Shown one piece after another: positions 1 through 5,808 of a DNA stretch of 6,664 bases. This DNA comes from Leptolyngbyaceae cyanobacterium SM1_3_5 (lineage in GTDB: Bacteria > Cyanobacteriota > Cyanobacteriia > Elainellales > Elainellaceae): contig JAAUTJ010000269.1 of NCBI GenBank assembly GCA_012031475.1, forward strand, positions 1-6,664. Reading direction: 5' to 3'. Made by a program: the position numbers and the translations under genes. Each line of letters starts with the position of its first letter. The stretch's first letter is position 1. The notes beneath the pieces were generated by a model, which did no database searches, was not told the origin of the DNA, and saw nothing but the letters and a program-made list of their open reading frames with translations.

Positions 1-1212
1 GCAAAGGCTGCGGGTCCATGCCGCTCGAAGTACACCATTGCCAGCCACCATTATTCGCAGATTGGTCGCCATCATAAAGCCGCTGCATGAAATATTTTTC
101 ACCAAGCTGATAGCTAACAAACAAATCTTTGCACAAAAAACTTGCAGTAATCATCCGACAGCGATTGTGCATCCAGCCTAATTCGTTCATCTGGCGCATC
201 GCGGCATCCACGATCGGATAGCCCGTCCGTCCTTCACACCAAGCCTGAAATAATCAGGGTTATTGTCCCAAGGAAAATTCTTCAACAGCTTGCGATAAAC
301 GCCTTCCGCCAGTTCAGGAAACCAAAACAGCGCATGTTGATAAAATTCGCGCCACGCCAATTCTTGTCGCCAAGTTCGCAAACTTGATTCGGCTTCATCA
401 CTGCGAAGATTTTGCGCCACCTGTTCAGTTGCCGCCCAAACGGTGCGAACGCCGATCGCCCCAAATTTCAAAGCTGCGCTGAGATGCGAAGTTCCATCTT
501 CATTGGCGGGAAAATTGCGCTGTTCTTTGTAGTCGGAAATGGCGCGATCGCAAAATTCTTCCAGCCGCGTTTGTGCCGCTGTTGTCCCCGGATTTAACAG
601 CAAAGGATTGTCCCACACAAACCCCAATTCTTTCGCACTGGGTAAGGGAATTGCACCGACTTTTCGAGCGGCTTCCTGTTCGGATTCAGTCATTCCGATC
701 GCCTGCTCCAAACTGTTAGCAGGTGCAGCTTTCGGCTTGCTGCTCCAGTTGCGCCAGTAGGGACTAAAAACCGTGTAGGGCTTGCCGCCTCCCGTCAGAA
801 TTTCCTGCGGCGGATGCATTAGCTGATCCCAATAGCCTTGCACCTCGATATTAATTTGCTTAAGCGCTTCAGCAACGTTGCGATCGCGCTCTCGGCCATA
901 CGGTTCAACGTCGCGATTCAAATAGACGGCTTTCGCGTCCAAGGCTTTAGCAAGCTTTGGCAATCCTTCGATCGGCGGCTGATGCAAAATAATCAGTTGC
1001 GTTCCAGCTTTTTGATAGTTTTTCTGCAATTCCTGCAAGCAGCCAATCATGTAAGTAACGCGAGTAGCGGCAATATCATCGCGCCCTAGATAAACCGGGT
1101 CGAGACAGAATACGCCGACGACGCGATCGCTGCGCTTGCGAGCTTCCGCCAGCCCAACGTTATCCACGCTCCGCAAATCGCGACGATGCCAAAACAAAAT
1201 CAGGTCAGACAT
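1..1212 (-). pseudogene. phrA: Class I CPD DNA photolyase, frameshifted and cut by the left window edge
   Basis: Deoxyribodipyrimidine photolyase, a cytosolic flavoprotein that uses blue light to split cyclobutane pyrimidine dimers. The N-terminal antenna domain begins LILFWHRRDLR. The FAD-binding domain includes FCDRAISDY, ALKFGAIG and WRQELAWREFYQHALFWFP. Overall it resembles the Anacystis/Synechococcus deazaflavin-type enzyme as I remember it, so an 8-HDF antenna is likely but inferred. The frame breaks near codon 321, where the sense strand reads GATTATTTCAGG. One extra T would give DYFQAWCEGRTGYPIVDAAM. In that second frame the sequence stays open to position 1 and encodes GWMHNRCRMI, DGDQSANNGGWQW and SSGMDPQPL, all core FAD-site motifs. 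Without correction the product is 341 residues, ending at 187 with a non-homologous tail. About 75 C-terminal residues lie outside the window. ATG at 1212 is preferred over an in-frame TTG at 1227, because family members start just before the LILFWHRRDLR strand. The break is either a real null mutation or a homopolymer sequencing error. Confidence 0.9.
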
Positions 1213-1284
1213 TTCGATCGAAGCCAACAGTTCTTTTGTTCAGGATAGTTCAGAGTGGTGAATCTGCGGATCATCCGATCTTAG

Positions 1285-1290
1285 TAGAAT
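1285..1290 (+). promoter_or_regulatory. Possible -10 element for the Uma2-family gene
   Basis: TAGAAT differs from the TATAAT consensus at one position. It lies 31 bases before the preferred start codon at 1322, which would place the transcript start near 1297 and give a short leader containing the GGAAGGAG ribosome-binding site. No convincing -35 element sits 16-18 bases upstream, so this is a weak call. It would also exclude the in-frame ATG at 1289 from the transcript. Confidence 0.25.
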
Positions 1291-1305
1291 GAGTACAAGT
1301 GCTTT

Positions 1306-1313
1306 GGAAGGAG
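1306..1313 (+). promoter_or_regulatory. Ribosome-binding site that sets the Uma2 start
   Basis: GGAAGGAG ends 8 bases before ATG 1322, an ideal Shine-Dalgarno arrangement. The longer in-frame start at 1289 has no purine-rich tract ahead of it. The site would lie inside the coding region if the longer start were used. This favours 1322. Confidence 0.7.
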
Positions 1314-1321
1314 CGATCGAA

Positions 1322-1885
1322 ATGGTACAGAATCCTACAAAAAACCTGACGCTAGAGGAATTTCTGCAACTGCCAGAAACCAAACCCGCCAGCGAATACA
1401 TTGACGGTCAAATTATCCAAAAACCCATGCCCCAAGGAAAACACAGCACAATTCAAGGCGAACTGACGGCGGCGATTAATGCCGCGCTCAAACCACGACA
1501 AATTGCCAGAGCTTTTCCTGAACTGCGCTGTACGTTTGGGGGACGATCGATCATTCCTGACATTTCTGTCTTCACCTACGATCGAATTCCGGTTGATGCG
1601 AATGGCGAAATTGCCAATGTGTTTCAGGCTGCACCCGACTGGACGATCGAAATTCTTTCGCCCGACCAAAATCAAACCAAAGTCACTCGAAATATTCTCC
1701 ACTGCCTCAAGCACGAAACCAAACTCGGCTGGCTGATTGATCCAGATGAGCGAATCATTTTGGTGTATTTTGGCGATCGCAGCGATGAATATTTTGAAGA
1801 CCCCGAAGCCACAATTTCCACTCCAGAATTTGCGGCTGATTTGCGGTTGACGGTTGGTGATATTTTTAGCTGGTTGGCTCGATAG
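1322..1885 (+). CDS. Uma2 family (DUF820) putative endonuclease
   Basis: A 187-residue protein of the Uma2/DUF820 family, which belongs to the PD-(D/E)XK nuclease superfamily and is greatly expanded in cyanobacteria. Its substrates and biological role are not established. Family features visible from the chosen start are LTLEEFLQLPE near residues 9-19, SEYIDGQIIQKPMPQG at 24-39, the PELRCTFGGRSIIPD segment ending in Asp80, and WTIEILSPDQ with Glu110. Asp80 and Glu110 are the likely metal-binding pair. ILHCLKHETKLGWLIDP follows at 125-141. Length is normal for the family and no residue looks lost. ATG 1322 is chosen over ATG 1289 because of the strong ribosome-binding site 8 bases upstream and because the usual family N-terminus begins MVQ. 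It is divergent from the photolyase, and the exonuclease start lies 70 bases downstream. Nothing nearby suggests a toxin, an antitoxin or a mobile element. Confidence 0.88.
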   Translation: MVQNPTKNLTLEEFLQLPETKPASEYIDGQIIQKPMPQGKHSTIQGELTAAINAALKPRQIARAFPELRCTFGGRSIIPDISVFTYDRIPVDANGEIANVFQAAPDWTIEILSPDQNQTKVTRNILHCLKHETKLGWLIDPDERIILVYFGDRSDEYFEDPEATISTPEFAADLRLTVGDIFSWLAR

Positions 1886-1886
1886 C

Positions 1887-1915
1887 TTGACCGTAGTACA
1901 TTTCTGTAATACAAC
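1887..1915 (+). promoter_or_regulatory. Possible promoter of the exonuclease gene
   Basis: TTGACC at 1887-1892 matches the TTGACA -35 consensus at five of six bases. TACAAC at 1910-1915, after a 17-base spacer, matches the -10 consensus at four of six. The predicted leader before ATG 1956 would be about 35 bases. The pair lies in the only gap between the Uma2-family gene and the exonuclease, so it is well placed, but the -10 is poor. Confidence 0.3.
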
Positions 1916-1955
1916 TAGATTACACCTGCTGATTCGATCGATTTCTAAAGAAAAA

Positions 1956-2531
1956 ATGCCAGACTTTAGCTTATTTGATTATTACTTAGTGCTGGATTTG
2001 GAAGCGACCTGTTCCGATCGCGGTGAACTCGATCGGCGGGAAATGGAAATTATTGAAATTGGCGCGGTGATGGTCGAGGCGGAGAATTTAACGACCGTCA
2101 GTGAATTTCAAACCTTTATTAAACCTGTTCGCCGCCCAATTTTGACCGAGTTCTGTAAGTCCTTGACTTCGATTACTCAGGCACAGGTTGATTCGGCTCC
2201 GGGCTATTTGGAAGCGATCGCCAACCTCAAAACCTGGCTGTCAAAATATCCAAATTCGCTGTTTGGATCTTGGGGCGATTTTGACTACCGACAGTTCAAG
2301 CAAGACAGCGAGTTTCATCGCGTTCCGCCGCCGATCGCCTTGCAGCACGTCAACCTGAAAAAAGCTTTTAGCAAAGTGCAAGGTTTACCGAAGCGACAGG
2401 GCATGAACGAAGCGCTACAGCTTGCCAAAATTGCACCAGAAGGAACGCATCATCGCGGCATTGATGATGCTCGCAATATTGCCAAATTAATGCCTTACAT
2501 TGTGGGAAGAAAGCAGCTAGAGAATTTCTAG
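1956..2531 (+). CDS. DEDDh 3'-5' exonuclease, ERI-1/THEX1-like
   Basis: A 191-residue RNase T/DnaQ-fold exonuclease that removes nucleotides from 3' ends of RNA or DNA using two metal ions. All DEDDh motifs are present: VLDLEAT with Asp14 and Glu16, SWGDFD with Asp108, and HHRGIDDARNIA with His166 and Asp171. The HRGIDDA..IA signature and the IIEIGAVMV strand after the first motif point to the ERI-1/3'hExo/KapD-like subgroup rather than DnaQ or oligoribonuclease. In eukaryotes this subgroup trims histone mRNA, 5.8S rRNA and small RNAs. The bacterial substrate is not known, so RNA processing here is inference. ATG 1956 is chosen because the next residues lead straight into the domain; the 34 upstream in-frame codons overlap the end of the Uma2 gene and look non-coding. 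The ribosome-binding site is weak (AAAG). No SAP or other extra domain is attached. Confidence 0.9.
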   Translation: MPDFSLFDYYLVLDLEATCSDRGELDRREMEIIEIGAVMVEAENLTTVSEFQTFIKPVRRPILTEFCKSLTSITQAQVDSAPGYLEAIANLKTWLSKYPNSLFGSWGDFDYRQFKQDSEFHRVPPPIALQHVNLKKAFSKVQGLPKRQGMNEALQLAKIAPEGTHHRGIDDARNIAKLMPYIVGRKQLENF

Positions 2532-2546
2532 CTTTGAGGCAACAAA

Positions 2547-2570
2547 AAAGGAGGGAATTCACCCTCCTTT
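2547..2570. terminator. Shared bidirectional hairpin terminator (exonuclease / psbO)
   Basis: A perfect 9-bp inverted repeat, AAAGGAGGG and CCCTCCTTT, with a 6-base AATTCA loop. It starts 15 bases after the exonuclease stop and lies 45 bases beyond the psbO stop on the other strand. On the minus strand the stem runs into a six-T stretch (complement of 2544-2549), so it is a strong intrinsic terminator for psbO. On the plus strand the T tail is only three bases, giving weaker termination for the exonuclease. Confidence 0.85.
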
Positions 2571-2615
2571 CAAATCAAATTCGATCGCGAAGCTTGCGGA
2601 ACGGTATCGCCCAGC

Positions 2616-3446
2616 TTATGCTTCTGTCGGATCAACGCGAGCGTAAAACAACCCGCGAATCTTCACATCCAGGGCTTCTTTGCCGCCCATGTCGGTGTCA
2701 GAAGGCTGGATGCTCTCGAAGGTTCCGGCAATTTCGCCGCTGACGTTATCAACCTTGGCAACCTGAAGCGAAATCCGGCCTTTGCCCAAGTCAAAGCTCT
2801 TGATGTTTTCGCGCTCAAGTTCTTCGCTGTCACCGCGACCAGGCAGGGCAACGGCAGTGTCATAGCCCGCCGTTAAACCGCGACCTTTGGGATCGAGGAA
2901 GTTTGAGGTGCGGTAGGACGGAACGCGGAAGTCGCCTTCAAAGTCTGTCGCAGAGTTGATGCTGGTCAATCCCGGTTGCGACTCAGCCACCAAGCCCTTG
3001 ATGCTGAACAGGAAGGGGACGCGCTCCCCACCCGGAAGCTGCACGGTGATCGCCTGGAAGTCAAAGCCGTCTTCTTCGACAAAGCGGAGTCCGCCGTCTT
3101 TGAGCGGCTGGAGTTTGCCGCTGACCTGATCGATCGAGGAGGTGTAGCGAGTCAGTTGACGACCTGCAATGTACTGAGCAGACTGCCGCTTATTGGTCGG
3201 TTCTTCCTTAATGAAAATGCTGGTCGGCTCCAGACACAAATCGGAAACCTGGTAGGTTTGGCTCGGATCGATCGGAATTGATCCCCGGCTGGTTTCGCCA
3301 AGCTGCGGGCAGGAGTTTGCCAGACCCGTCCCGCGAATTTCTTCGTAGGTCAGGGGGCCGTCTGCGTCGCTGGCTGCTCCACTGCAAGCGGTCAAAAATC
3401 CTAAGCACACAGCTAAGAAGGCAACAATTAAAGCGCGATACCTCAT
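2616..3446 (-). CDS. psbO: Photosystem II manganese-stabilising protein PsbO
   Basis: The extrinsic 33-kDa-type subunit on the lumenal side of photosystem II, which stabilises the Mn4CaO5 cluster of the oxygen-evolving complex. The 276-residue length is normal. Residues 1-20 form an export signal (MRYR, then a hydrophobic stretch). It ends LTAC with Cys21, which matches a lipobox. The mature part opens LTYEEIRGTGLAN. Cys45 and Cys71 are the conserved disulfide pair. Other family signatures are KEEPTNKRQ at 80-88, DFQAITVQLPGGERVPFLF at 129-147, TDFEGDFRVPSYR at 167-179, FLDPKGRG at 183-190, GEIAGTFES near 237-245 and VKIRGLFYARV at the C-terminus. ATG 3446 is set by GAGG (complement of 3453-3456), 6 bases upstream, and by the signal peptide; the 66 codons of upstream open frame are not coding. 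It stands alone on the minus strand, convergent with the exonuclease and divergent from the clpP operon. Its 3' end is marked by the hairpin at 2547-2570. Confidence 0.98.
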   Translation of the reverse strand: MRYRALIVAFLAVCLGFLTACSGAASDADGPLTYEEIRGTGLANSCPQLGETSRGSIPIDPSQTYQVSDLCLEPTSIFIKEEPTNKRQSAQYIAGRQLTRYTSSIDQVSGKLQPLKDGGLRFVEEDGFDFQAITVQLPGGERVPFLFSIKGLVAESQPGLTSINSATDFEGDFRVPSYRTSNFLDPKGRGLTAGYDTAVALPGRGDSEELERENIKSFDLGKGRISLQVAKVDNVSGEIAGTFESIQPSDTDMGGKEALDVKIRGLFYARVDPTEA

Positions 3447-3496
3447 GGTCAACCTCAAAATCAATGTATAAGTCCCTGCCATCGGGTTATCTATGA

Positions 3497-3530
3497 GCTG
3501 GGCAGCTTGGCGGGCTGGGCAGCTTGGCAG
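3497..3530. repeat. 17-bp tandem repeat in the psbO upstream region
   Basis: GCTGGGCAGCTTGGCGG at 3497-3513 is followed directly by GCTGGGCAGCTTGGCAG at 3514-3530, identical at 16 of 17 positions. Each unit contains the small inverted repeat GCTG-GG-CAGC. The repeats lie 51-84 bases upstream of the psbO start codon, so they may fall within its 5' leader or core promoter. Function is unknown; replication slippage is the simplest origin. Confidence 0.8.
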
Positions 3531-3686
3531 ATGCCTTGTCTGGGAATGGACGCGATTCTTCTCCAAACAGCGATCGCCACCAGAACAACTCAACCTGTCA
3601 AGATAAGCTAAGTTACAGAAATCAATTGCAACATCGCTTATCACAGGTCTAATACTGCATTTTACAGGGCATTGTCGCCTTTATTA

Positions 3687-3711
3687 GAAGTTAGGAATTG
3701 AAGTTAGGAGG
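3687..3711 (+). promoter_or_regulatory. Duplicated 10-mer containing the ribosome-binding site of the small gene
   Basis: GAAGTTAGGA occurs at 3687-3696 and again at 3700-3709, a 13-base period. The second copy runs into AGGAGG at 3706-3711, which ends 6 bases before ATG 3718 and is the functional Shine-Dalgarno sequence. The first copy carries a weaker AGGA. The arrangement firmly supports the start at 3718. Confidence 0.7.
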
Positions 3712-3717
3712 TCGGGG

Positions 3718-4074
3718 ATGGGATCACATGAGCCGCACAAGTCAAACACGAATGAGCTTGCGATCGAGCAAGAAGCGATCTCAACCGCCATTCGGATTTT
3801 GGCCGAACGGCATCGGGGCGACGAGCGATCGCTGCTGAAAATTCTTCGCACTCTTGAAGCGCTGCACCGCGAAATCTGCGAAGGACTCTTCCAAGAAGCC
3901 CTCCCAACCAATCGGCAAGCGCTCTACAGTTTTCTTAAAGATATTGAGTCAGAAGGCGGCTGGCCGTACATCAAACGAATGCGAATTCAAGCCCTGCTTG
4001 TCAATTTGCTAGAAGCAGAAAAACAAGCGGAAGCCGCTGCTTCTGACGGTGATTCGGTGAAATCGGTAGAATAA
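3718..4074 (+). CDS. Conserved small helical protein of unknown function, upstream of clpP
   Basis: A 118-residue soluble protein with no signal peptide or membrane segment. I do not recognise a named domain, although proteins like this seem familiar from other cyanobacteria. A polar N-terminus (1-12) is followed by predicted helices across about 13-60 (ELAIEQEAISTAIRILAERH, then LLKILRTLEALHREICEGLF). The loop ALPTNRQALYSFLKDIE leads into GGWPYIKRMRIQALLVNLLEAE, and the tail is Ala/Glu/Ser-rich and probably disordered. The single GGWPYIKRM segment is the most distinctive motif. The start is set by AGGAGG 6 bases upstream. clpP begins 24 bases after its stop on the same strand with no terminator between them, so the two are probably cotranscribed. 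A role connected with the Clp protease is possible from position alone, but nothing in the sequence shows it. Confidence 0.82.
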   Translation: MGSHEPHKSNTNELAIEQEAISTAIRILAERHRGDERSLLKILRTLEALHREICEGLFQEALPTNRQALYSFLKDIESEGGWPYIKRMRIQALLVNLLEAEKQAEAAASDGDSVKSVE

Positions 4075-4098
4075 GAAAAAGCGACTAGAGGCAAGCGC

Positions 4099-4710
4099 AT
4101 GATTCCTACCGTTATTGAACAGTCAGGGCGCGGCGAACGCGCATTTGACATCTACTCGCGCCTGCTGCGCGAACGCATCATCTTCCTCGGTCAGCAGGTT
4201 GACTCAGACATTGCCAACCTGATCGTGGCGCAAATGCTGTTTCTGGAAGCCGAAGATCCCGAAAAAGACATTTACCTCTACATCAATTCTCCCGGCGGCT
4301 CGGTCTATGCAGGCATGGGCATTTTTGACACGATGACGCACATTCGCCCGGATGTCTGCACAATCTGCGTTGGACTGGCGGCCAGCATGGGCGCATTCCT
4401 GCTGAGCGCGGGCACGAAGGGCAAACGGATGAGCCTGCCCCACTCGCGGATTATGATTCACCAGCCTTTGGGTGGAGCGCAAGGACAGGCGATCGACATC
4501 GAAATCCAAGCCAAAGAAATCCTCTATATCAAAGACACGCTTAATCACTATCTGGCTGACCACACCGGACAGCCGCTAGAGCGAATTGAGCGCGACACCG
4601 ATCGCGACTTCTTTATGTCGCCCCAAGAAGCCAAAGACTACGGCCTGATCGATCAGGTGATCGACAAAACCGCAGTGGGTAGCCGTCCCACCGCTGTTTC
4701 TGCATCTTAG
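4099..4710 (+). CDS. clpP: ATP-dependent Clp protease proteolytic subunit ClpP
   Basis: A 203-residue serine peptidase (family S14) that forms heptameric rings and degrades proteins fed to it by ClpC or ClpX ATPases in the cytosol. The catalytic triad is complete: Ser96 in GLAASMGAF, His121 in RIMIHQP and Asp170 in DTDRDFFMS. The substrate-binding strand YINSPGGSV (61-69), the FLGQQV strand and the long handle helix around 132-155 are typical. The N-terminus MIPTVIEQSGRGERAFDIYS is that of the mature-like cyanobacterial ClpPs, with little or no propeptide. Cyanobacteria carry several clpP paralogues plus an inactive ClpR. The intact triad excludes ClpR, but I cannot say which numbered ClpP this is. 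AGAGG at 4087-4091 ends 7 bases before the start. It is the second gene after the small helical protein and is followed by a strong terminator at 4731-4768. Confidence 0.98.
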   Translation: MIPTVIEQSGRGERAFDIYSRLLRERIIFLGQQVDSDIANLIVAQMLFLEAEDPEKDIYLYINSPGGSVYAGMGIFDTMTHIRPDVCTICVGLAASMGAFLLSAGTKGKRMSLPHSRIMIHQPLGGAQGQAIDIEIQAKEILYIKDTLNHYLADHTGQPLERIERDTDRDFFMSPQEAKDYGLIDQVIDKTAVGSRPTAVSAS

Positions 4711-4730
4711 AATTCGCGGTTGCAATGGGC

Positions 4731-4768
4731 TGGAGGGGTGGTTCATCAGAACTGCCCCTCCATTTTTT
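4731..4768 (+). terminator. Intrinsic terminator of clpP
   Basis: A 14-bp stem: TGGAGGGG pairs with CCCCTCCA, then two G-T wobble pairs, then GTTC with GAAC, closed by an ATCA tetraloop at 4745-4748. Six T residues follow at 4763-4768. It begins 20 bases after the clpP stop. Its T tract overlaps by two bases the stop codon (4767-4769) of the convergent minus-strand gene, so the two transcription units meet with essentially no spacer. Confidence 0.9.
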
Positions 4769-5690
4769 AGAACGGCGATTGTCCAGGAGACGATTGCGAT
4801 TCGAGGAATTTTAGGAAATCGAGCAGTTCGGCATCGGTGAGCTGCTGGCGCGATCGCTTCCCATAGGTTTTCTCTAGATGCTCGCGTCCCTTCACGTTCG
4901 TCCAGCCCAAGCGCTTCAGTTCCACGCTGGTGCGGGCGATCGCATCCGACATATCGATCGGCTCCGGCTCTGGCTCTGAAATCGGCTGCGGCTCTGGTTC
5001 CCAAGTCGGCAAAGGAATATCGGGAATGCCTGCAACCGCGACCGGAACGGGTTCAATGACGCGCTCCTCGATCGGCTCGCTACCGACGGTCTGCGGAGCA
5101 ACCGCTGGCTCGATCACGGGCAGGGCAGGGCTGAGATCGATCGGCAAACTGGCGGGCGGCTCGGCAGGGGCGATCGCAGGTTCCGGCGCAGTGACGCGCA
5201 GTTGCAGGTCGTAGCCAGACTGGATCGTCGGTTCTGAGCGGACAGAGAAAGGTTCGATCGGGGCGATCGGCTGGAGCGTCAGCATTTCGAGTGCCCGCAG
5301 TTTGGCTCGGTCTTCGGCCTGTTCAACATCGGCTGCTGCCGCCATGCCGCTAGTCAGCGGCGTTCCGCCGATTTGCACCAGCGCCCGCACAACAAATTGA
5401 TCGTCGTGCATGGTCAGCAGTTCCGCGACCAGACTGGCGTTTGGGTAGCGAGCCTGAAACTGAGTCAGCAGGGCGGCAAGTTTAGCCGAATCGCTGGTAG
5501 TGGCGGCAAAGCGATCGTCTGCAAAGCTATAGCTGGCGGCATCCGCACGGGCGAAGCTGGATTGGGCAGGGTCTTTGACGGGAAGCTTGGGCATGGTGTC
5601 GGCTGGGATGTAGGCTTGATGGGCGTATTGGATTTGATATTGTACTGGTCGATCGCACTCTTGGCGCAAAGCTTCACAGAAATCAGTCAT
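4767..5690 (-). CDS. Uncharacterised protein with Pro/Glu-rich linker and C-terminal helical module
   Basis: A 307-residue soluble protein without signal peptide or membrane segment. I cannot name a family with confidence. Three parts are visible. Residues 1-140 are globular and include YPNASLVAELLTMHDDQFVVRALVQ followed by VEQAEDRAKLRALEML (122-137). Residues 141-245 are low complexity, rich in Pro, Glu, Ala and Val, with EPEP runs near 231-244, and are probably a disordered linker. Residues 248-298 form a compact module: SVELKRLGWTNVKGREH, TYGKRSRQQL, TDAELLDFLKFLES. The layout of strand, then a helix with an E.AEDRA..RAL pattern, then a flexible linker and a small C-terminal domain recalls Rad52/Sak/DUF1071-type single-strand annealing proteins, which carry an IEKAETRAIGRAL helix. 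This is a resemblance from memory, not an identification. The start at 5690 has a weak ribosome-binding site; ATG at 5594 (residue 33) is an alternative. The gene is convergent with clpP and divergent from terC. Confidence 0.75.
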   Translation of the reverse strand: MTDFCEALRQECDRPVQYQIQYAHQAYIPADTMPKLPVKDPAQSSFARADAASYSFADDRFAATTSDSAKLAALLTQFQARYPNASLVAELLTMHDDQFVVRALVQIGGTPLTSGMAAAADVEQAEDRAKLRALEMLTLQPIAPIEPFSVRSEPTIQSGYDLQLRVTAPEPAIAPAEPPASLPIDLSPALPVIEPAVAPQTVGSEPIEERVIEPVPVAVAGIPDIPLPTWEPEPQPISEPEPEPIDMSDAIARTSVELKRLGWTNVKGREHLEKTYGKRSRQQLTDAELLDFLKFLESQSSPGQSPF

Positions 5691-5808
5691 TCTGTCGCTC
5701 TACACATGAAACCTTCGAGTGGAATAAGAGATGATAGGAAGATGAGGCGATCGATATTGATGTGATCGGTTCGATCTAAAGCCTCACGGCCATGCTACCG
5801 GAAGATTG
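5691..5808. promoter_or_regulatory. Divergent gap between the uncharacterised gene and the TerC-family gene
   Basis: These 118 bases separate two divergent genes and should hold both promoters. Several GATCG-rich words occur (5748-5775), but no -35/-10 pair stands out on either strand. TATCAT (complement of 5729-5734) is a possible -10 for the minus-strand gene. GGAAG at 5800-5804 is the likely ribosome-binding site for the plus-strand gene. No small coding frame is supported here. Confidence 0.35.

Larger units (their letters stand above)
3447..3717. promoter_or_regulatory. Divergent intergenic region between psbO and the clpP operon
   Basis: These 271 bases must carry the promoter of psbO on the minus strand and probably that of the small gene plus clpP on the plus strand. 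On the plus strand TTTACA at 3661-3666 and TATTAG at 3682-3687 are separated by only 15 bases, a poor candidate pair. On the minus strand TTGCAA and later AT-rich hexamers around 3605-3635 are possible promoter parts, but no pair is convincing. The region also holds one HIP1 site (3570-3577), a 17-bp tandem repeat and a duplicated 10-mer, described separately. No open frame in it looks coding. Confidence 0.5.

Noticed and set aside
187..260. Programmed ribosomal frameshift in the photolyase
   Set aside because: There is no classic slippery heptamer, the TTT run is short, the nearby dyad is only 5 bp, and photolyases are not known to use frameshifting. A deletion or sequence error is simpler.
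1893..1915. Possible NtcA site (GTA-N8-TAC) upstream of the exonuclease
   Set aside because: GTA and TAC words occur, but none are separated by exactly eight bases.
1854..1955. 34-codon N-terminal extension of the exonuclease
   Set aside because: It overlaps the end of the Uma2-family gene in another frame and carries no family sequence. The domain starts immediately after ATG 1956.
1289..2531. Uma2-family gene plus exonuclease as a defence or toxin module
   Set aside because: Uma2-family genes are common and scattered in cyanobacterial chromosomes, the two genes have a 70-bp gap with a possible promoter, and no partner, methylase, helicase or mobile element is present.
3447..3644. 66-codon N-terminal extension of psbO
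   Set aside because: The extension has no signal or domain and covers the tandem repeat. A good Shine-Dalgarno sequence and a proper signal peptide begin at 3446.
4930..5214. Plus-strand open frame encoding a Gly/Ser-rich 94-residue peptide
   Set aside because: It is antisense to the EP-rich linker of the minus-strand gene. Its Gly/Ser bias is simply the complement of Pro/Glu codons, and it has no ribosome-binding site.
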